Below the pieces are notes generated by a model. That model worked only from the letters and a program-made list of their open reading frames with translations, did not search any database and had not been told where the DNA came from. Shown here one piece after another: positions 61,069 through 64,000 of a stretch of 64,000 nucleotides of DNA. The first letter of the stretch is position 1, and each line of letters begins with the position of its first letter. The position numbers were made by a program, and so were the translations under genes. This DNA is from Synechococcus sp. WH 8109 (GTDB lineage: Bacteria > Cyanobacteriota > Cyanobacteriia > PCC-6307 > Cyanobiaceae), in NCBI RefSeq assembly GCF_000161795.2, contig NZ_CP006882.1:1240001-1304000 (forward strand), given 5' to 3'.

Positions 61069-61276
61069 CCCACTTAAGGAGCCCAGCCCATCACCCTCTG
61101 GTACGTCGGCGGGATGTCTCGCCTGTGGCATGGGGTTACTCAACGCGCAACGTGATCGACGTTTGAGTGCAAATGTCGTCGTCTACACCGCAATTCTTGT
61201 CCAATATTGAGATCTTTAACACACGCGGCTGGGTCAGGCAGACCACTACGCGAGCACCACAAATCAATCCAGTTCA

Positions 61277-61477
61277 ATGAGCCGAAGAGGAATCCACCCG
61301 CTGCTGATGGGTTTAGACAAACCGAAGTCCAAGCTGCATTTCACAAAACAGACAGATCTGAGTGGTTACGAGTCAGCCCAGAGAAAACGGTTTCTGCGGG
61401 CGGAAATAGAAGAGGAAAAGTTGGCTGCGGCAGCGGGGCGGCGACATCTTCTCAACCTGGAACGGCAAGTGGCGTGA
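61277..61477 (+). CDS. Small charged hypothetical protein
   Basis: 66 residues: MSRRGIHPLLMGLDKPKSKL then HFTKQTDLSGYESAQRKRFL and RAEIEEEKLAAAAGRRHLLN. YESAQRKRFLRAEIEEEKL faintly resembles GESGQRKRYLRSLEKDLAAE in the 52319 protein. No domain recognised. The interval 61478-61954 holds no convincing gene. Confidence 0.5.
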   Translation: MSRRGIHPLLMGLDKPKSKLHFTKQTDLSGYESAQRKRFLRAEIEEEKLAAAAGRRHLLNLERQVA

Positions 61478-61894
61478 TCGACGTCTGCTGGCTTTTGGGC
61501 ACGGGCTGGTAGACGTTTCGTCGGTAGTCCGCGATACCAATGAACAGACGTTCACGGAAGATTTTTTGGAAACTAAAACCTGTCCAATAAGTCGCTTCAA
61601 ACTCCGGTACTAGCTCTCATATTTGGTGTCCAGGCAGCAAACGCTTATCACGTGTCACTGTCCAGGCAGCACCGGGAGAGCGACCTGGTAACTGGCAGAA
61701 ATAGCTCCCTTGGCACGGGCGATTGCCAGGGTGAGCTTTCTGCCCTCTTCATGTCTCTGAAAAGAGTCAGCGCATTTGTTACAAGCCTGTGTAGCGAAAC
61801 GAGCTTGTTCAAGCGGATACTGCATCGCTCGAGGAAAGCAGGGTTCTCCTCGCGGGTCCGTGGCCCCACGTCCTTGATTCGGTTAGCGGCTGTT

Positions 61895-61959
61895 AGTCAG
61901 CCCAACCGATTGAAGGGGCTGTCAGACCCTTGGGCCGCCAAGCTCGATCGACGTTTAAG
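61895..61959 (-). repeat. 3'-end element, copy 2
   Basis: Follows the stop of 61955-62671 on the minus strand and matches 50694-50760 (cagcccaaccgattgaaggg, then gctgtcagacccttggg). Both copies end with gatcgacgtt(c/t)a. They may be shared transcript ends. Confidence 0.55.
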
Positions 61960-62671
61960 CCTTCGTTCTCTTCTTCTCCAGCAAGAGCTTGGCTTTTTCG
62001 TAGCGCTTTTGAAAACCAGCTTTCAGACCCGAGTGCTGTGCCATCAGCTGCGCTCTAGCTCCATCCCGTTTCTTGCATTCATAAACCTGATCACACAGCT
62101 GCCAATACAGCTGAATTATTCCGATCTCGCGGGCGTAATACTTCTGCTTGTGCAGGATGATCGCCACCCGCTTGAAGCAGGCAGGATCAGGGAAACAAAG
62201 GTTGGTCTGAGCCGACTTCATCTCTACCTTGCAACAGGCCAGCATGAGATCAAGATCGTTCTTGTTTTCTGGGGTCTGCTTGAGAATTTCCAAGGCCTGC
62301 TTCCCATCGACAAGCGTCTGAGTAAAAATCATTTCGAGTATTTCGCCAGAGGTCTTCCCTGAGCTGGCTTGCTCGAAGTACCAGTCGGCATCGAACTCAG
62401 TTGTTTCGACTATGGGTGGCTTAGAAGGTTTCTGCGGCTTCGCCTCAAGCAACGAAGATTGAGGCTCTGGCAACGTTGGAGCCTTGGAAGGATCTTCAGG
62501 GAACACCACTCCCCTAGCGCGTGCATCGTCCTTAAGGCCTTCCATGAAGGCCTTCCACTCGGAGTCACGCCTCGGAGTTTTTGGAGACTTTTGAGTCCCA
62601 CTATCAAAGATCACCTTGGCAACAACAAAGGCAATTGCCAGGACGGCCAGCAGAAAGCCAAGAAGCTCCAT
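61955..62671 (-). CDS. Membrane-anchored hypothetical protein
   Basis: 238 residues. N-terminal helix MELLGFLLAVLAIAFVVAKV, a disordered Pro/Ser/Lys-rich stretch (PKTPRRDSEWKAFMEGLKDD), then a helical Cys-containing domain (MLACCKVEMKSAQTNLCFPD, QLCDQVYECKKRDGARAQLM). The domain resembles no family I know. It follows the small membrane gene by six bases on the same strand, in a cassette similar to 50755-51116. Confidence 0.7.
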   Translation of the reverse strand: MELLGFLLAVLAIAFVVAKVIFDSGTQKSPKTPRRDSEWKAFMEGLKDDARARGVVFPEDPSKAPTLPEPQSSLLEAKPQKPSKPPIVETTEFDADWYFEQASSGKTSGEILEMIFTQTLVDGKQALEILKQTPENKNDLDLMLACCKVEMKSAQTNLCFPDPACFKRVAIILHKQKYYAREIGIIQLYWQLCDQVYECKKRDGARAQLMAQHSGLKAGFQKRYEKAKLLLEKKRTKA

Positions 62672-62677
62672 TATTGA

Positions 62678-62878
62678 TCAGGCTTCGAGCTCAGCCTTCT
62701 CGTCAGCTTTCTGAGGAGCCTCGGTGAAGGTCTGCTCGGCTGTCTCAGCATTGTGATGACAAGCCTTGGCGCCGCTAACGAAAACAAGCACAGTCATGAT
62801 CGCGGCTATCACTACAGCGGCACGGACGCTTGAGACGCCGTACGAGGCACTGATGTCAGCCGTGTTCAGGTGTTTCAT
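62678..62878 (-). CDS. Small single-pass membrane protein, FGGTV-family relative
   Basis: 66 residues from ATG 62878: MKHLNTADISASYGVSSVRA then AVVIAAIMTVLVFVSGAKAC and HHNAETAEQTFTEAPQKADE. Like 50898-51116 it has one helix, then a Cys near the helix end, a charged tail and a KAE(L/V)EA end. Start 62878 is favoured over 62920. It heads a two-gene cassette. Confidence 0.65.
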   Translation of the reverse strand: MKHLNTADISASYGVSSVRAAVVIAAIMTVLVFVSGAKACHHNAETAEQTFTEAPQKADEKAELEA

Positions 62879-62989
62879 GTCGTTGAAACTATCGGCGTTT
62901 TGAACCCTTAGGTACGTCATTTGATACGAGGTTCAAATCCTGGGGGACGAATCGAGGGTGGAACTCCCGACGTTATTGACGTTCAGTCC

Positions 62990-63283
62990 CTACGAGTTAC
63001 CTGCCTCTAGGACCATCACTTGGTCCATTCTCTTTTCCTCAGCAGTGAGGAAATCGGCCCACATCCCTATTAGGAAGCTCAGAGTCGCTAAAGCCTGAAC
63101 CTGCTCCTTCGAGCCAGGACGGGTGTATTTGAAGTCCATAAACATACGGTCAGCGGCTGATCGCTGTTCCTGGCATCGAGCATCAATCGACATTGTCAGG
63201 GTCCGATTAACTACTCGACAACCATAGTTCGTTGCATTTCGTAATGAATTCGCTTTCGGGTCTATATGTCCATCTCCAGTCAA
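62990..63283 (-). CDS. Hypothetical protein
   Basis: Up to 97 residues; MSIDARCQEQRSAADRMFMD from 63193 gives a 67-residue version that is convincing (GSKEQVQALATLSFLIGMWA). The N-terminal extension overlaps a plus-strand mini-gene. No family recognised. Confidence 0.45.
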   Translation of the reverse strand: MTGDGHIDPKANSLRNATNYGCRVVNRTLTMSIDARCQEQRSAADRMFMDFKYTRPGSKEQVQALATLSFLIGMWADFLTAEEKRMDQVMVLEAGNS

Positions 63284-63367
63284 TACCTGATCGTCTTCTT
63301 CGCCAGCTTCGGCGTGGCTCTCGTCGCTCTGAGCCTCTACAAGCTGTCTCAGCCTGCGAAAGGCTGA
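63266..63367 (+). CDS. One-helix mini membrane protein
   Basis: 33 residues: MSISSQYLIVFFASFGVALV then ALSLYKLSQPAKG. A single membrane helix. Its start overlaps the 5' end of the opposing ORF. Similar in size and layout to other mini-proteins in the island. Confidence 0.5.
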   Translation: MSISSQYLIVFFASFGVALVALSLYKLSQPAKG

Positions 63368-63383
63368 GGTCTCAGACCCTTGG

Positions 63384-63605
63384 TCAGATGCGGGTCACCA
63401 AGTCGGCGTTTACTCAGTTCATGACGACTGTCTCGACGTCAGCCACCTGGAACAACGTCGGAGTCTTGGGGTTCCTGGCGCCACCATCAACCCAGATCAC
63501 ATCAGCCATCCGCCAAGCACCTTCCGGGTCGGTGACGATCGCGGTCATGCCTGGTTTGATGTGCAGGAAAACGGGATCCGACTTGGGCGCTGCAACGGCG
63601 CTCAC
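63384..63605 (-). pseudogene. DUF3104 gene with premature TGA
   Basis: The minus strand reads MSAVAAPKSDPVFLHIKPGM, TAIVTDPEGAWRMADVIWVD and GGARNPKTPTLFQVADVETV then VMN and TGA (63414-63416). DUF3104 proteins normally continue ...NWVNADLVTH; here the bases after TGA read VNADLVTRI to a second TGA at 63384-63386. So TGG became TGA, cutting off the last ten residues. The 63-residue product may still fold. Confidence 0.8.
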
Positions 63606-63609
63606 GCGA

Positions 63610-63909
63610 TCAACCGACGGACTGCTCTTTATAGTATGCCTGTATTAGTTTAGGCAGATGTAGCCCGGCAATGGAGGCCGCCTGAAGAAAACAGGAGGCT
63701 TCGGCAGACCGTTCAAATGGCAGGCGCATCTTGATCCTGCAGGCATGAGGGATCTGCTTGCCGCTGGGAGTCGAGGACCACTTGACCTCCTCCCTGACAA
63801 CATGGGAATCGAGGGCCGCAAGGACTCTTCCCCATGCCATTGAAAATCGGGTGTGGTCGTCCAGTGCTCCGTCTTCAGCTTGCGGAGACGAACTACCGGT
63901 GAAAAACAA
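63610..63909 (-). CDS. Hypothetical protein upstream of DUF3104
   Basis: 99 residues: MFFTGSSSPQAEDGALDDHT, RFSMAWGRVLAALDSHVVRE and PFERSAEASCFLQAASIAGL. Its stop is four bases before the DUF3104 start, so the two form a unit. No domain recognised. Start codon may be internal. Confidence 0.5.
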   Translation of the reverse strand: MFFTGSSSPQAEDGALDDHTRFSMAWGRVLAALDSHVVREEVKWSSTPSGKQIPHACRIKMRLPFERSAEASCFLQAASIAGLHLPKLIQAYYKEQSVG

Positions 63910-63940
63910 TCAATCCCCTTGATGTGGGAGGGTTTCACGT

Positions 63941-64000
63941 ATGAGTGAAACCACGAAAGAGATTCCGATTTGGGTCGGCGGAGAGTCAGGGCAGCGGAAG
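63941..64000 (+). CDS. Partial small protein, paralogue of 52319 (cut by window end)
   Basis: ATG 63941 reads MSETTKEIPIWVGGESGQRK to the window edge. It shares 27 consecutive bases with the 52319-52465 gene. The remainder lies outside the window. Confidence 0.65.
   Translation, partial: MSETTKEIPIWVGGESGQRK

Noticed and set aside
61652-62362. 236-codon plus-strand ORF
   Set aside because: Antisense to the convincing minus-strand gene 61955-62671, with no domain pattern.
62925-62955. tRNA 3' end or attachment-site fragment (gaggttcaaatcctgg)
   Set aside because: Resembles a T arm, but the stem has a mismatch and no acceptor partner is found; too weak to claim.
34500-64000. Intact prophage
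   Set aside because: Only decayed capsid and integrase pieces are recognised; no terminase, portal, tail or lysis genes were seen.

Overview
The window looks like a marine Synechococcus-type picocyanobacterial chromosome. The evidence is plastocyanin and cytochrome c6 genes, ndhL, a BicA-type bicarbonate transporter, a PTOX-like oxidase, cyAbrB, Nif11-domain proteins, a phycobilisome linker and a DUF3104 protein, in densely packed GC-rich coding sequence. All functional calls rest on reading the sequence and recognising motifs; no database search was run.

Positions 1 to about 34,500 are a conserved core: glgB (3' end), hemE, an epimerase, petE, petJ, a Nif11 gene, clpB, a PTPS-like gene, hisIE, an L,D-transpeptidase, a zinc peptidase, a group-2 sigma factor, YkvA, PsiE, a Nif11-cupin fusion, a second c-type cytochrome, cyAbrB, trpA, ndhL, tRNA-Leu(UAA), pyrC, bicA next to a cation antiporter, PTOX, gor, a GST, a ParB-like protein, dnaA, an HtrA protease, two small-molecule glycosyltransferases, GNAT, an ABC exporter, hisG, gloB and ridA. 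Many neighbours overlap by 1-26 bases, as in compact operons. Photosynthetic electron transport (petE, petJ, ndhL, PTOX), carbon uptake (bicA) and redox protection (gor, GST, gloB) dominate.

Positions about 34,500 to 64,000 are an accessory island. It holds many proteins of 25-110 residues, dispersed repeats, broken genes and three long AT-rich genes: a secreted subtilase with four near-identical 369-bp PPC repeats, a phycobilisome linker with a hydrophobic C-terminal segment, and a 1782-residue M10 metalloprotease with Ig-like and FG-GAP-like repeats. Phage ancestry shows in two decayed HK97-type major capsid genes and a tyrosine-integrase catalytic domain that lacks its N-terminus. Several short genes are interrupted by single stop codons or frameshifts.

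The most interesting locus is 50,329-51,454. Two minus-strand mini-genes for DUF4278 (PirA-like) peptides each have a terminator, a leader resembling the glutamine-sensing Downstream-peptide riboswitch, and a perfect GTA-N8-TAC (NtcA-type) palindrome placed identically just downstream of a -10 hexamer. This suggests dual control: NtcA repression at initiation plus a glutamine riboswitch, tuning small nitrogen-signalling peptides. Between and beside these units lie duplicated cassettes of one-helix membrane peptides.
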